DNA of 64,000 nucleotides from Aphelenchoides besseyi. Its lineage: Eukaryota > Nematoda > Chromadorea > Rhabditida > Aphelenchoididae. The stretch's first letter is position 1. Each line of letters starts with the position of its first letter. The notes under the pieces are model-generated. The model did no database searches. It saw only the letters and a program-made list of their open reading frames with translations, and was not told the origin of the DNA. The stretch lies in the NCBI GenBank assembly GCA_024699855.1, contig JAMPIQ010000002.1, positions 13,392,001 to 13,456,000 on the forward strand, read 5' to 3'. Below, piece after piece: positions 11,391 through 23,465 of the stretch. Both the position numbers and the translations under genes were made by a program.

Positions 11391-12571
11391 TGCTTAAATC
11401 ACTATGAACCTTTCAGTTCCACCTGAGTTGTTTGTATTTACGATCGTTATGGTGCGAAAGCAGAAGAAATGCGATTGGGATCGTGAGTTGTTCTTTCGCG
11501 AACGTTTATTTCTTTATGTTCAGCAAAATTGACCGTTTACGTTGGGAACGGAATGGCGAGGTCTTGGCCATCGTGAGCAGCCAAGTGAGCGTCGTAACGC
11601 TCTTTGAGTTGGCGACTCGGCAGATCATTCCGTTGGATGTGGCCATGGGAACCAAGTATGAATTGTACGATAGAAAGATTCGAGGATCTTTTTAGGGGAT
11701 TGCCAACATTTGCCGAGTGGTCCACGGACAAACCGGTGCTTATTATTGGTAACAATCACGGCAACATCCTTCTTTTCAATTACCGGACATCGAGGTTAAT
11801 TGATGGATTCGGCTGTTTTTAAGGTTTTTTGCAGAAAGATTCCACTGATTGGAAAACATCAACGGTCGATCATCACCGGGGCTTTCAATTCGGACATATT
11901 TGCACTGGGTTCCGATGATATGACGGTGACAGTAAACAATCTCGAAGGAGAAACCATTGCAACAATAAGCTCTACGGCAGAGCCCTCCGTTTTGAAGTTG
12001 ATTCGCTTTCATCGTGCCGATGTACAAAGTGATCAGCCGGAAATTTTCGTTTGTTCAAATCCGAAAACTTAAACGAACAATCAGATTTAGTTGAGTTTTG
12101 TTGCCGGTCGTCGAACTTTGAGTGTCGCTTCAATTGCCGATACGAACAATCCAATCAGTTTGCAGTTTCAAGACAAGTACGGGCATATCGTTGATACGGC
12201 TTGGTACGGGAACGGTATGGTGGTCATAGGATTCGAGCACGGATTTCTGGTCGTTTTGTCTGCGCAGAATTGGAACGAAGTGAATCACGAGCTTTTTTCC
12301 GTTCAGGAATTCCATAACACAATCTCGTACATTTGTTTGAATACCGACGTTGGCAAACTGTTCACCGCCGGCGATAATGGACAGTAAGTGCACAGACATC
12401 GAAGGACACGACAATAAGCTTTTAGGATCAAAATCCGCAATTTGGATGAACTCCAAGAGCTGAGTGATATAATTGAAAGCAGTTCTGATGCAAAAGCCGT
12501 CACACGAATCCAATGTACAGAAGACGGAACGTTGACTGCAGTTTCCACTGAAAGTCCCGCACTTTCTGTCT
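11391..12571 (+). pseudogene. Captured N-terminal half of WDR19/IFT144, copy 1
   Basis: About 1.18 kb that is a near-identical reverse-complement copy of 17300-18480 in the intact WDR19 gene. It keeps both exons and introns (for example the introns around 11480-11520 and 11822-11834), so it was captured as DNA, not through RNA. It lacks the WDR19 start codon and the rest of the gene. Its ends fall inside an intron (GCTTAAATCACTATG) and inside a coding exon (CACTTTCTGTCTA), joined directly to T blocks. Frames such as SIADTNNPISLQFQDKYGHI remain open, showing recency. It is unlikely to encode a working protein. Confidence 0.92.
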
Positions 12572-12936
12572 AGCTAACACAAGAAACAACACCAAAGGGA
12601 ATGGACTTGCTTGTGGGGAAGACGGAAACACAACATTATTGCACCCACACTCTCTCTTGCCGTCTTCGCTCTCTCGCAGCCTCATCGTCTGGCTGTCTCT
12701 TGCTTTCCTCTGCGTCTCTCCCAGAGCGCGCTGGGTAGATAGGCGACAAATCTTCCGGGGCGAGAGGCGGCACCCATGGCTCAGTGGACAGCGGGGGCCG
12801 CAATGCGGTTAGGATGACGGTTCGACGCCGGGTGCTGTCAAATATTTTTGCCATTTTATATTTATTTCTTTTTGCAATCGTACTAACAAGGGAAGTGTAC
12901 GAATTTACGGTGGCATTTCGGAACGAGCGATAGCTC
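12572..12936 (-). repeat. T block copy 2 (right flank of captured WDR19 segment)
   Basis: Reverse complement of T block 1: starts AGCTAACACAAGAAACAAC and ends GAACGAGCGATAGCTCA. It carries the longer variant with an extra CATCGTCTGGCTGTCTCTTG segment. It abuts sequence (TGGCTTCCAATTGGTATCTC) that recurs next to the PDCD4 gene at 39.48 kb. Confidence 0.88.
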
Positions 12937-12938
12937 AG

Positions 12939-13489
12939 TGGCTTCCAATTGGTATCTCGCGGTATTGCTTTGTACTTATTTTGTTCTCTTATTTCCTTTA
13001 GTCTACTCCTCTAAAATCAAGTGGTCTGTGTAAATGGGCCGTTTTCGGACAACAGGAATTACTCTACGGCATCTGTGCAAACGGCAACTCTGTTGTTTGC
13101 GATGATTAGCTTTATCTCGCGTTACTTGTTGTACATATTTATTTCGACCTATTTATTTCCTGTTGTTCCGTTCCAATAAACTATTTTTGTTCGAATCTTT
13201 AGCGTGTGCTTAATCCTCCTGAGAATTGTATATAACTCCTCCAGACGACTTTGTTGCCTTTTCCCGTTAACCTTACGCGTTCTTAATAGCCACAATCGGA
13301 TCGTGTACATTCGTTAGTAATCTATTGTATAGTGCATTTCTCTCGAACTAGTTGTTCTCGGCTGTTCAATCGAAACATTTTGTCTTTTTGGAACAAAATG
13401 TATTAAAGATTAGGAATTAACAAGTCATTTGCTGGAACTGTATCTCGATAAGCAACAACCTTCTTAAGTGCGAGTTGTCCATAAGATGA
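12939..13489. other. WDR19 downstream flank with a lone coding-like 3' exon
   Basis: Contains a TTTAG acceptor at 13001 and an open exon 13002-13109 on the plus strand, ending GQQELLYGICANGNSVVCDD then TAG. This looks like the last exon of an unrecognised gene whose upstream part is missing here, because a T block sits directly before it. The whole stretch is duplicated in inverse orientation at about 38930-39487. The rest (13110-13489) looks like convergent 3' untranslated sequence. Confidence 0.45.
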
Positions 13490-16400
13490 CTACTGTTGTT
13501 TCTCGTTTACTCGTGCCATATACTCGGCCCCGTTCGCAGAAACCGGATTCGACAGCAATTTCCCACACATTGGACACGGTTCATTGTTGTTCGAAAGCCT
13601 AAATAAACGTTCCATTTCTGTTGAACTGATTTCACTTACTGTTGGAACTCCGAATAGAAACCTGGCATCCCACAAGAAGCACAAACAGCGAAGTCATTTG
13701 CGATTATGTGTTTTCCCTAATGGAAAAATTTCCTTCAATCTCTCTTCAACTAACCGTCACGATACAATACGGAATCGTGCTTTTACAGCCAGCACAAGCC
13801 AAATCGAACTCTCGAGTATCGGTCGCACATTCCGGGCACGCGGTCATTACTTCCGGCTTGTCACTTACATTATCAGCTTTTCTGTACGGAATTTCAAACA
13901 AATTCTCGAATTTTAGCTTACCGTACGATTGTTTCGAGTTTTCGTCGATACTTCTTGTCCATCTTGTCTTTGTTTCTACCTTGCAGTAAACGAACTGCCA
14001 ACTTGAAAGCTGTTTCCCGCAATCCGGCTTTTGCGCAAGTAATGACCGTTGAAGTCATGATCTCGATTTCATCTACAAACCAGTTTGTTGATTAAACACT
14101 TTGAATTGAGTTGTTTTACGTTGCGGGAAACGACTGATATTCGTTGTAACACGAATCAACAATCTCGCTGCCGTCATATCATTTCCACTTGTAACGTGTT
14201 TCTAAAGAGCGATGACCAAGAGAATAGTTGTACACGTACCTTAACAATAATGTAGCTATGCAGAATCATCAACCAGTCTTCGAGCTCGGTTGGGACATAA
14301 ATTTTTTGCGATTTCAGCGATTGTCGCATACTAAAAAGCAGTTGATGGGCCGTACGATATGAACCACGAGATTGCTGCTCTTGTGCAATAATCATCGCGA
14401 TTTTGGCTGCTTTTGCGTGCATTCCCATTCGCGTGTACATTTGAAACAGATATTTTGGATCCTTAAAAGTCGATTAGTCAGAATAAGCTGAACTAAACTA
14501 CTTTCGGAATTCCATCGGATTCGCCCATAAGAAAATGCACGAGTTTGTCGACAAGAATCGAACTGGACGATTGGGCCGTAAACTCGATAGCATTCAGTAT
14601 TGCAGCATCGTTATCCCCCGCTTGCAACAGATGATTAATGGCCTATGAAAGTAAGCTCAGAATTCTCAACGATGAGATTACCGTATCATAGTCTTTTGCT
14701 AGACCGTAAAATTTTCCTGCTTCAGCATGATCTTGAATTGTACTGAAGTATTCGGCAATTTGAACGAATTGTTGTTGTGATCCAGTTTCCTCTAATGCCG
14801 TTGCGTAAACATTCATCTTCTGACAACCCAAAGCCATGTCGTAGGCTTCCTAAATTATCTTCTGAATGAACATCTCATTTCGCTTACTTGATAGCACTGT
14901 GAGAGTACCAAGAACTCGATAGCTGAAGTTTCATTGCCGATATCAGTAAAGAACCTAAACAATTTCGATAGCTAATAACAATTCAATGCTTTACATTGCC
15001 ACAAGACGAGCTCCCTCAGCGCTTCGACATTCTCGAGCAATTCGAACTGCTTCGTCGGCACGATTCAAATTTTTCAGTAGAACAGAAATCATTTGATCGT
15101 AGTTTCTTGCGCGTTCAAACATCTGATACGCTTGTTCGTATTTCTTATCCGCCAACAACAGTTTGCCGTACTGTGAAAGGACTTTAGGTGAACGAATGTT
15201 TTCTTCGATTTGAACAATTCGAACCCTAAACATCCAATGACCATCAAAACATTTTTGACCTACCAGTTTTTGGCACGAATAAATGCTGCTGCTGCTCGAT
15301 CGTAAAACTCTCCCGCTTCGTAGACTCGAGCAGCTTCGTTGAAAAGTTTGGTTTGCTCCAAAATCACTCCACAATCACGTTTGATCAATCGACCGGGCAC
15401 TTCGATGGCCAATTGAACACCACTGAACAAGAACTGAGAATTTGATGTTAATTCGATTCTTACCGTTGAATATCGCCGGTCTTCAAACACATACGTGCAA
15501 TTCCTGAACGACAAGCAATGTTGTGTTCTTCAACTTCTTCGAGATTCTCATCATTTTCTGTCAACAACGCTTGTTCGTAATAATGTAGAGCTTCGGCGTG
15601 TTGTCCTCTACAATCGAAGATATCTTTTCTGACTTTAAACAACTCACGTAAACTCCAATTGAGTAGCGTACTCCAATGAGACATACGGTTGTTGGTCTTG
15701 AGCGATTTCTTGTGCCAACTTCAATGCACGATCCCAATCCAAAATATTTCGGCGCATCTACAAGGTAACAGTTCAGTTGAATTTTAGAGTTTTCGGCACT
15801 TCTAATGCACGATTGGGTTCGGATGAAAGACAAAACAACTCATCTGCCTTGTCAAATTCTCCCAACATTGACAACACGTGACCACTAAGCAGATTCTCTT
15901 CTTCAATTCCACGCAAACTCTCTAGTGCAAGAACCATACTCACTTTTCCGACATGTCGATAGATACGAATAGCTAAAACGAGATGCTAAGGTTATCATAT
16001 TCTATTACCGAGTTCTAAGTTCAAGTCCCGCATTGCTGCGGTGGCCAAAACATTCCATGCGGATTCATCGTTCATTCTATCGCACAATTTCCAACCGTTA
16101 CGCCAACGCTTCAATTTCACTGACTGTTCAAGAGATTCGAACAACTAGAAAGAACTTTTGTTTAATCCATTTACTAAACAAAATTCACTTGTTCGCGTGT
16201 TTTACCCTCTACCGTGATATCGGTTTTATGGGAGCTTAGTAGCATCGTATTCAGTTTTCCGTTGGCAGTATGGCAATAGACGATCCCTTTAGATAAGGAT
16301 AATGGGATGTTACCATAAGGTATTTTCAATGTTCCAATGTGATTTAACAATTGTCCTGAAAGATGGTGATGAGAAGGATGTTCAAAATCGATTATTTATG

Positions 16401-18642
16401 CCTCCATTACTATTCCGTGAAGTCACATAAACATACGCAGCCGCTACATCAGCAAGCAGCAGTGAGTCCTTATCGACCGTAAAGGTTTCCCACAAACAAG
16501 TTTTGTACTGTAAAGTAAGTTCAAAATACCCCTTATATTTGTAATTACACTTGAAGCGGTTTGCATTTCTGGAAAAGCATAGGCATCGTCGTCTGCTGGA
16601 TGATACAAAAAAGCGTTGTAGTACTCGTCGAAGAACACCGAACGAATTCCATTTGGTTCACCGAAAAGTGCGGTAATCGCACGATTGTGTTTGAAATCAC
16701 TTGCATACGCCCAATCAACTAACGAGAAATAGCGAATACGATGTTTCTGTAGGTCAACTTGAACACTCTGTCATTGAATAGGAAACTCACATCTGTACTG
16801 TAAACAAGGAACTTCTCGAGCAAATCGGCTTTCTCCAAACGTTCACTCGATTTCCCTTCTTCCGGGAACATTCGACGTTTGTTCTCGTTTTCTGGTTTGA
16901 TCTTAACCCAATTCATTCAACACAAGCATCCACATCACTTACAGAGTGCAACAGGACTCCGCGTTCCATTTCGATCATCACGAAGTCCCGATTCATTTTC
17001 ATTCCGTTTATTGTTGTGATGTATTCTTGTTCAAAGAGAAAAGTAACGGCTAAACAATGGTTGAGAGCAAAATATTGAAATGGTTACCGTTTTTACGCAG
17101 CTCGTAGAACCACACGCGATTGTTGAATGCCACGGCGATGTGTTTCAGTCCGATGCTGATAATCGAGGGTTCAAGCTTGGCATTGAAGCTTATCGGATTG
17201 TGCGTATTACCGTCTTCGTATACCAAGATCTCAGTTAGTGAAGACAAGATCATGACTCGATTCCGATACGCAGCCGCACGAACGGGAATTTTGGTCAAAT
17301 AGACAGAAAGTGCGGGACTTTCAGTGGAAACTGCAGTCAACGTTCCGTCTTCTGTACATTGGATTCGTGTGACGGCTTTTGCATCAGAACTGCTTTCAAT
17401 TATATCACTCAGCTCTTGGAGCTCATCCAAATTGCGGATTTTGATCCTAAAAGCTTATTGTCGTGTCCTTCGATGTCTGTGCACTTACTGTCCATTATCG
17501 CCGGCGGTGAACAGTTTGCCAACGTCGGTATTCAAACAAATGTACGAGATTGTGTTATGGAATTCCTGAACGGAAAAAAGCTCGTGATTCACTTCGTTCC
17601 AATTCTGCGCAGACAAAACGACCAGAAATCCGTGCTCGAATCCTATGACCACCATACCGTTCCCGTACCAAGCCGTATCAACGATATGCCCGTACTTGTC
17701 TTGAAACTGCAAACTGATTGGATTGTTCGTATCGGCAATTGAAGCGACACTCAAAGTTCGACGACCGGCAACAAAACTCAACTAAATCTGATTGTTCGTT
17801 TAAGTTTTCGGATTTGAACAAACGAAAATTTCCGGCTGATCACTTTGTACATCGGCACGATGAAAGCGAATCAACTTCAAAACGGAGGGCTCTGCCGTAG
17901 AGCTTATTGTTGCAATGGTTTCTCCTTCGAGATTGTTTACTGTCACCGTCATATCATCGGAACCCAGTGCAAATATGTCCGAATTGAAAGCCCCGGTGAT
18001 GATCGACCGTTGATGTTTTCCAATCAGTGGAATCTTTCTGCAAAAAACCTTAAAAACAGCCGAATCCATCAATTAACCTCGATGTCCGGTAATTGAAAAG
18101 AAGAATGTTGCCGTGATTGTTACCAATAATAAGCACCGGTTTGTCCGTGGACCACTCGGCAAATGTTGGCAATCCCCTAAAAAGATCCTCGAATCTTTCT
18201 ATCGTACAATTCATACTTGGTTCCCATGGCCACATCCAACGGAATGATCTGCCGGGTCGCCAACTCAAAGAGCGTTACGACGCTCACTTGGCTGCTCACG
18301 ATGGCCAAGACCTCGCCATTCCGTTCCCAACGTAAACGGTCAATTTTGCTGAACATAAAGAAATAAACGTTCGCGAAAGAACAACTCACGATCCCAATCG
18401 CATTTCTTCTGCTTTCGCACCATAACGATCGTAAATACAAACAACTCCGGTGGAGCTGAAATGTGCATAGTGATTTAAGCGAAACGTTAAATCAATTCAC
18501 CCTCCAATCGCAATGTGATTTCCACCGGGACGCCACTCGAAAACTACTGGACCTTCGCCCGTGACTGACGGGTCTGTTTCTTTGAATAACAACTGAAACA
18601 AGAATACAAACAATTATTCCCGACTGCTTTTGTCACCTTCAT
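13490..18642 (-). CDS. WDR19: WDR19/IFT144, intraflagellar transport complex A subunit
   Basis: Core IFT-A protein for retrograde ciliary transport and membrane-receptor import into cilia. ATG at 18642; a short first exon (MK) splices to LLFKETDPSVTGEGPVVFEW. N-terminal WD40 propellers contain TGVVCIYDRYGAKAEE, NGEVLAIVSSQVSVVTLFEL, RKIPLIGKHQRSIITGAFN and WYGNGMVVIGFEHGFLVVLS. A long TPR-like solenoid follows (GVLKRDCGVILEQTKLFNEA-type repeats about 15.0-15.8 kb, and KSQKIYVPTELEDWLMILHS at 14.3 kb). The C-terminus is zinc-binding (CPECATDTREFDLACAGC, CPMCGKLL), stop TAG 13490-13492. The order matches the family (about 1,340 residues) end to end, so this is the complete parent of the fragments elsewhere in the window. 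Introns are mostly 40-55 bp. Confidence 0.94.
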
Positions 18643-18885
18643 TACTTAATTAGTTAGATTACTAGAAGACACAATGATCAAAACCTCACAAATTCTGCAC
18701 TCGAACAAAAATTCACAGCCACCCAGTTGCCATAGAGACACTTCGAAGACGATGAAAAAAGAAAGTTGTTATCAATAAAGTTTATTTTATCAAAAGCACC
18801 CGATATTAACACAAGAGATTCTGTAGTCAACACTATTCTGATATATAAGAGCGATAATCGAAAGAATACTGGTAGAGTTGAGGTA

Positions 18886-20495
18886 TCACCAATCTGTGTC
18901 GTCTTGGAACTTTGTTTTTGCGGTGCGACGACGTTTAGGTTGTGGAGCATCATTTGCGTTTTGCCGGTCTTCTGGTCGTTTCAACTTATCCATTTTGATC
19001 AAATCGACCTTCTGATGACGTTTGTGAACCTTCGAATGTCCGGCCAAACTGAGAACCGATCCGAAACGTCGACCACAATCTTCGCACTTGTACTGATTCA
19101 CGAGAGCGTTTTGGTCGTCGGACTTTTCGTGCTTGTTTTTCCGATGTTTCAACATGTACGAGTTACAACCGAACACCTGTTTACAAACTGCGCAAACTCG
19201 ACCTGAAAGCACAAACTAAAAGACAATTCGAAATCAAGAGTTACCTTCGTCAGTCGCTACGTAATTGCTATTTTCCGGATTATTTGAACAGACCATGTTA
19301 TGAAGCTAAAATAAAATGAAATAAAGCGCACCAGAGTTGAGTGCTTACCGCATACTCATCGCTAGTAAAAGTAGTGAAGGAACAGAAATCACAGACGAGT
19401 TTCAGACGAGCACATTGTTCGAGTTTGTGGGTTTTGGCGTGTTCTTCGTTCGCTTCTTCGATTCCACAAAACGAACAATTTGACGATTCGACAAAATGAT
19501 TGTCCACGTGAACTTTGAGTTTGTCGGCGTTCTCGAATTCCTCCGAACAAGCCACACAAAACAATTTCTTCTACAACACCAATCGTTTTAACTCAACGAA
19601 TCGCTTACCGTTGAAGTTACGTGTCGAGTGATCAAATGGTTAAGGAAATGAACGGAATCATGGCAATCCAAATTGCAATACACACACAAACAAGAACGCT
19701 TCTAAAATACGAGAATAAACCAAATTGAAAGGTAGATAGCTCACTTTGTTTGTCGTTTTGTTGACCAGCAGCTCATCAACTTTGCTGCTGTTCATGTCGA
19801 TTATTCCGTTCATCAAATCGTCGGTGTACTTCGTCAGATTGTCCAATTGATCCAAAGTAGCGTTGATTCCGTCAAGGTCCTTCAGCTGCCTATCCAATGC
19901 CTTGTTGACTGCCGTTGTTTTTGGGTCTTCTTTGTGTTTCGGCGTTGTCCATTCATCCAAAGCATTCAAGCCGTCAAAGAGTGGGTCTGAGTCGAAATCA
20001 AGTTGGGAGAATTCGAGGAGTTGTGGTTTTCCGTTGTCGTTTGTCGAAACTTCGGGTCGAAGAGCTGCGCTTTTCGGCGCTGAATTCGAGTTTCGGCATT
20101 TCGGCTTGTCGACGTTGAGCAACTGAAATAAAAAGAAATAAAGATCGGGACGCCCAGCTTGCACTGTGGCGGTCATTTCATCGAAATACCGCACAGAGCC
20201 GAGAGATCTTGCGGTTCGAAGCCGCACGATCGGTCTATAACCCAAATCTGAAGTCAGCCAGCTGGTGATTTAGCTCATTTCTGCTGTTCGAGGTTAGCTC
20301 ATTGAGGTTTAGCTCATTTTGTGGTTTATTGTTGCCAAGTTTGAGGTTTTCACCGTTAAACACGCAAATCACGAAACAACTCGAAAGCGAAAATCCCAGC
20401 AAAACTGAACGCAAATTTGGCCCAACCCGTACATCATCGTCGATTGTCGACACCTCGGAATCCATGTCAAGAAACGCGGCAATCAATTCCTGCAT
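18886..20495 (-). CDS. C2H2 zinc-finger protein
   Basis: Probably a nuclear nucleic-acid-binding protein; no orthologue recognised. C2H2 or C2H2-like units read toward the C-terminus are CVYCNLDCHDSVHFLNHLITRH, CVACSEEFENADKLKVHVDNH, CSFCGIEEANEEHAKTH, CDFCSFTTFTSDEY, CAVCKQVFGCNSYMLKHRKNKH and CEDCGRRFGSVLSLAGHSKVH. A basic tail (PQPKRRRTAKTK) follows, likely a nuclear localisation signal, and the stop is at 18886-18888. The N-terminal part is acidic and low in complexity (LDFDSDPLFDGLNALDEW). The start is uncertain: MQELIAAFLDMDSEVSTIDD at 20495 is proposed, and an in-frame ATG further out at 20594 is possible. It lies 243 bp upstream of WDR19 on the same strand. Confidence 0.75.
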
Positions 20496-20672
20496 CAAGG
20501 GAACTCGTCGGAACAAACAAAAAACGTCCAAGACCTCCAGGAATTGCAATCGATAACAGAGCAGACGGCTGTCGAAAGCAGCGGAACTCGACACGACACT
20601 CAGTCACTGAGCGCCAGTTTGAACGGGAATAAACTACAGAAATAGAAATAAGAAAGAATTCGGTTCAGACTG

Positions 20673-21735
20673 ATGGCTACAAGGATTCGTTTGCTTTCTG
20701 CTTTTGGCAAATCGACGAGTTCGCTTCGCTCGTTACGATGCTCGTCGAGCCAAACCGCAAAAACCACAAGCAACGATGTTCTGGGTCGTGAATTGTATTT
20801 GAACAATCAGGTGGTTCGTCTAATTTTCAATTCACCAAAGAATCGAAATGCTCTTTCTTTGGACTTCATGTCTTTGTTGCACAAAGAACTGACGGAAATC
20901 GACAAAATCGAGAAGCTTCGCGCAGTGATTTTGGCTGCCGAAGGTCCGGCGTTCTCCGCTGGTCATAATCTTAAGGAACTGGTTTGTTTGTTAACTAAAC
21001 TAAACGCTCATATTCATCAATATTTAGACCAGTGAATCGGGAAAACAAAAACACAAAGAAGTTTTTGCCAAATGCACTCAACTTCTATCTTTCATTCGAC
21101 AAATGCAATTGCCCGTGATAGCCGAAGTTGAAGGTGTTTCAGCGGCAGCCGGAACTCAACTCGTCTCTACGTGCGACGTTGTTGTGGCTTCTGAAAGTGC
21201 AACCTTCTCTGTACCTGGGTGAGTTGAACCTCTGGAATAAGAAACGATTGTATTGTAGACTGAAAGCAGGATTGTTTTGTTCTACTCCGGGAATTCCGCT
21301 CAGTCGCAGCATTCCGCACAAATTGGCTATGGATATGCTACTGACTGCTCGTTCCATTAACGCACAAGGTTGAGATATTTCATTTGATTTCACTGTTGTG
21401 TTTAGAAGCCTTAAGTGCCGGTCTCGTTTCTCGTGTGGTTTCAAAAGGTGAAGCCCGAATCGAAGCTTTGCGTGTCGCTGAAGAAATCACAAAAATGAGT
21501 CGTAGTGTGACGGCCTTAGGAAAAGCATTTTATTACACGCAGTCGGAACTTAGACTTTCGGAAGCTTATCGGTGAGTGTTTCCGATTATGTGCGACTTTT
21601 GAGTTTCTGCTTTTCAGATTGGGAGAATCAGTTATGACTGAGAACTTGAAATACAAAGATTGTCAGGAAGGAATTGATTCGTTTATCAAAAAGCGACAAC
21701 CCGAATGGACACACGGCGATGAACGTGTTTTATAG
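20673..21735 (+). CDS. ECHDC3: Enoyl-CoA hydratase domain-containing protein 3, mitochondrial
   Basis: Crotonase-fold protein. The N-terminus MATRIRLLSAFGKSTSSLRS is Ser/Arg-rich without acids, as in mitochondrial presequences. Crotonase marks follow: VRLIFNSPKNRNALSLDFM, the oxyanion-hole segment GPAFSAGHNLKEL, IAEVEGVSAAAGTQLVSTCD, FSVPGLKAGLFCSTPGIPLS and DMLLTARSINAQEALSAGLV. The C-terminus is FIKKRQPEWTHGDERVL, stop TAG 21733-21735. The SPKNRNALSLDFM and CSTPGIPLSR signatures are specific to the ECHDC3 branch, whose members lack the usual hydratase glutamate; function is inferred only. Introns at about 20981-21026, 21220-21258, 21366-21405 and 21571-21618 are short. It is divergent from the zinc-finger gene. 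Confidence 0.9.
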
Positions 21736-22204
21736 TTCGTTCTTAATTAATTGTTCCAATTCACACCGAGCATCGATGCCATGATCTTATTCTATACTTG
21801 CCCAATTTCAAAAAGTTTCTGTCTCGACACGATTATGGCAATCGCTCTCTACCGTTTCACGTCACAACAGAGGCTACTGAATGTTGTTATTTTTACTCGT
21901 TTTACCCTACTCCCTACATTTCTAATCGGTCCGTTTAATTGAAGAAATTGTCTAGTGAAATAAATTCTTTTCTAAATCCAAGTTCTGAGACAGAACAACT
22001 TCTTTTATCTTCTAACAAACTGAAACGACGATAAAAAACACAATTTTTTATTTCCCAATAACAGAAAACAACAATTTTAACTACAATCTAACAACAATCT
22101 TACATCAATTATAAGAACAAAAAAGACGAGCATTAATCATGTGGACGACGGTGTTGCGGTGGTGTTATGATGTTCATAAGATGATCGTCGGCGCGAAGAC
22201 CATT
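21736..22204. other. Convergent 3' region
   Basis: Between ECHDC3 (+) and the next minus-strand gene. Several AATAAA-like and long AT tracts (for example near 21958 and 22033-22110) fit polyadenylation regions. No gene seen. Confidence 0.5.
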
Positions 22205-23045
22205 TTATTCGTTCACTTCGTAGCGGCTTACCGTGATGGTATCCGGCAAGCGGAAACGTCCATGAATTCTAACTTGTTGGCCGGTCACCATCGGAACTTC
22301 CATGTCTTGCATTTCTATCATGCACATGCTTGAGCCATGTACAACCGTACCAAGATGAACGCCATTTTTGGAGCGCGGTACTTTTTGAACGAAAGCCGTG
22401 GTAACTGAAATATGACAATAGATTGCGTGATATGGTTTTCGAAAACATACCGATATCTTCTTCAATGGCATTCGGCAAATCATCCAAAGTAACTTCCTTG
22501 ACATCACGTTGCGTCTTCTCTGCTGGATCATGGTCGATAATTTCAAAACGGCTCGAAAGAGTTGGTTCGTACAGAAAATCGCCATTTTGAAGCTCTTGTT
22601 GACGGGCGTACAACGCAGGAAATCGATGGTGATCTTGCGGTCGAGTCGACATGGAGTCGCAAGTTGACTGGCCATTTTGCGCCAAGCTTTGATTTGAATA
22701 GAACGTCCATGGACAAGCGATCCGAGAATCACCGTAACCGGAATTCCATTGATAGTTTTCTTAATGCCATCGGTACGGATTACGTTGACCGTGACTTCGC
22801 TGAAATGTGATGTTGTTTAGTAATAAATGTAAAGGTAGAACTTACACTGTTTCAAGACCAGTGGTCGTATCGACCTGTTCGATGTAGCCGGTCGATGTAA
22901 GGAGCGGAATCGTGCCATCTCCATTCACAGGCGGTATGTTGTTACCTCCATTCATAGCATAGAAAGGCGATAGTGGTGGTGGTTCTGAAATCACACGACG
23001 CTTGTTTGTCGGCATTTGTAAAGACGCTTTCGGACACTTCTCCAT
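22205..23045 (-). CDS. Unrecognised protein, possibly OB-fold, with an unexplained frame shift
   Basis: ATG at 23045 gives MEKCPKASLQMPTNKRRV and a Pro-rich N-terminus. After an intron comes VNVIRTDGIKKTINGIPV, then LGSLVHGRSIQIKAWRKMA, which alternates hydrophobic strands like an OB fold. The frame must then change between about 22690 and 22620, because the natural continuation (FPALYARQQELQNGDF, then LDDLPNAIEEDIG) is in another frame and no good GT-AG pair lies between. The C-terminus (VHLGTVVHGSSMCMIEM, then VRIHGRFRLPDTITVSRYEV) again looks beta-rich. Stop TAA 22205-22207. I do not recognise the family. The break could be a sequencing indel, a very small intron or decay. Confidence 0.5.
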
Positions 23046-23246
23046 GTTGATTGATTCGAAGAATTCAACACAAATGAAAAAATTAAAATCCTTTGCTTAG
23101 ATACCCTTCGATTTTCCACGTGGTTCAAAATTTGAAACGTGTCCGGTGTTGATTGGTTGTGAACAAATTTGCATAGAGCACTCATTCAAAAAAAACATCG
23201 TCCACTTTCGGTCCCATTCTGCACACATAAAATACAGAGTGTCCCA

Positions 23247-23465
23247 GCTGGGTAGATAGGCGACAAATCTTCCTAGACAAGAGGCGGCACGCATGGCTCA
23301 GTGGGCAAGGAGGGCCGCAGGGATGGCCGCAATGCAGTTAGGATGTACGCTCGACGCCGGGTGCCGTGGAATATTTTTGCCATTTTATATTTCTATGTGC
23401 AATCGTACTAATAAGGGAAGTGTACGAATTTACGGTGGCATTTCGGAACGAGCGATAGCTCATTC
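23247..23465 (-). repeat. T block copy 3, truncated
   Basis: Inverted T block starting inside it at GCTGGGTAGATAGGCGAC, with the tRNA-like variant carrying GGGCAAGGAGGGCCGCAGG. Just upstream (23232-23246) is AATACAGAGTGTCCCA, close to the mariner end sequence seen at 24651, so this T block was probably cut by or joined to a mariner terminus. Confidence 0.8.

Noticed and set aside
12130..12513. Open frame of 127 codons antisense to the captured WDR19 segment (also at 17359 and 36625)
   Set aside because: It repeats only because the WDR19 sequence repeats; the opposite strand encodes real WD40 sequence, so this is an antisense shadow.
13490..18642. WDR19 as a pseudogene because parts are duplicated elsewhere
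   Set aside because: The locus reads through start, all domains and stop with regular short introns; only the extra copies are partial.
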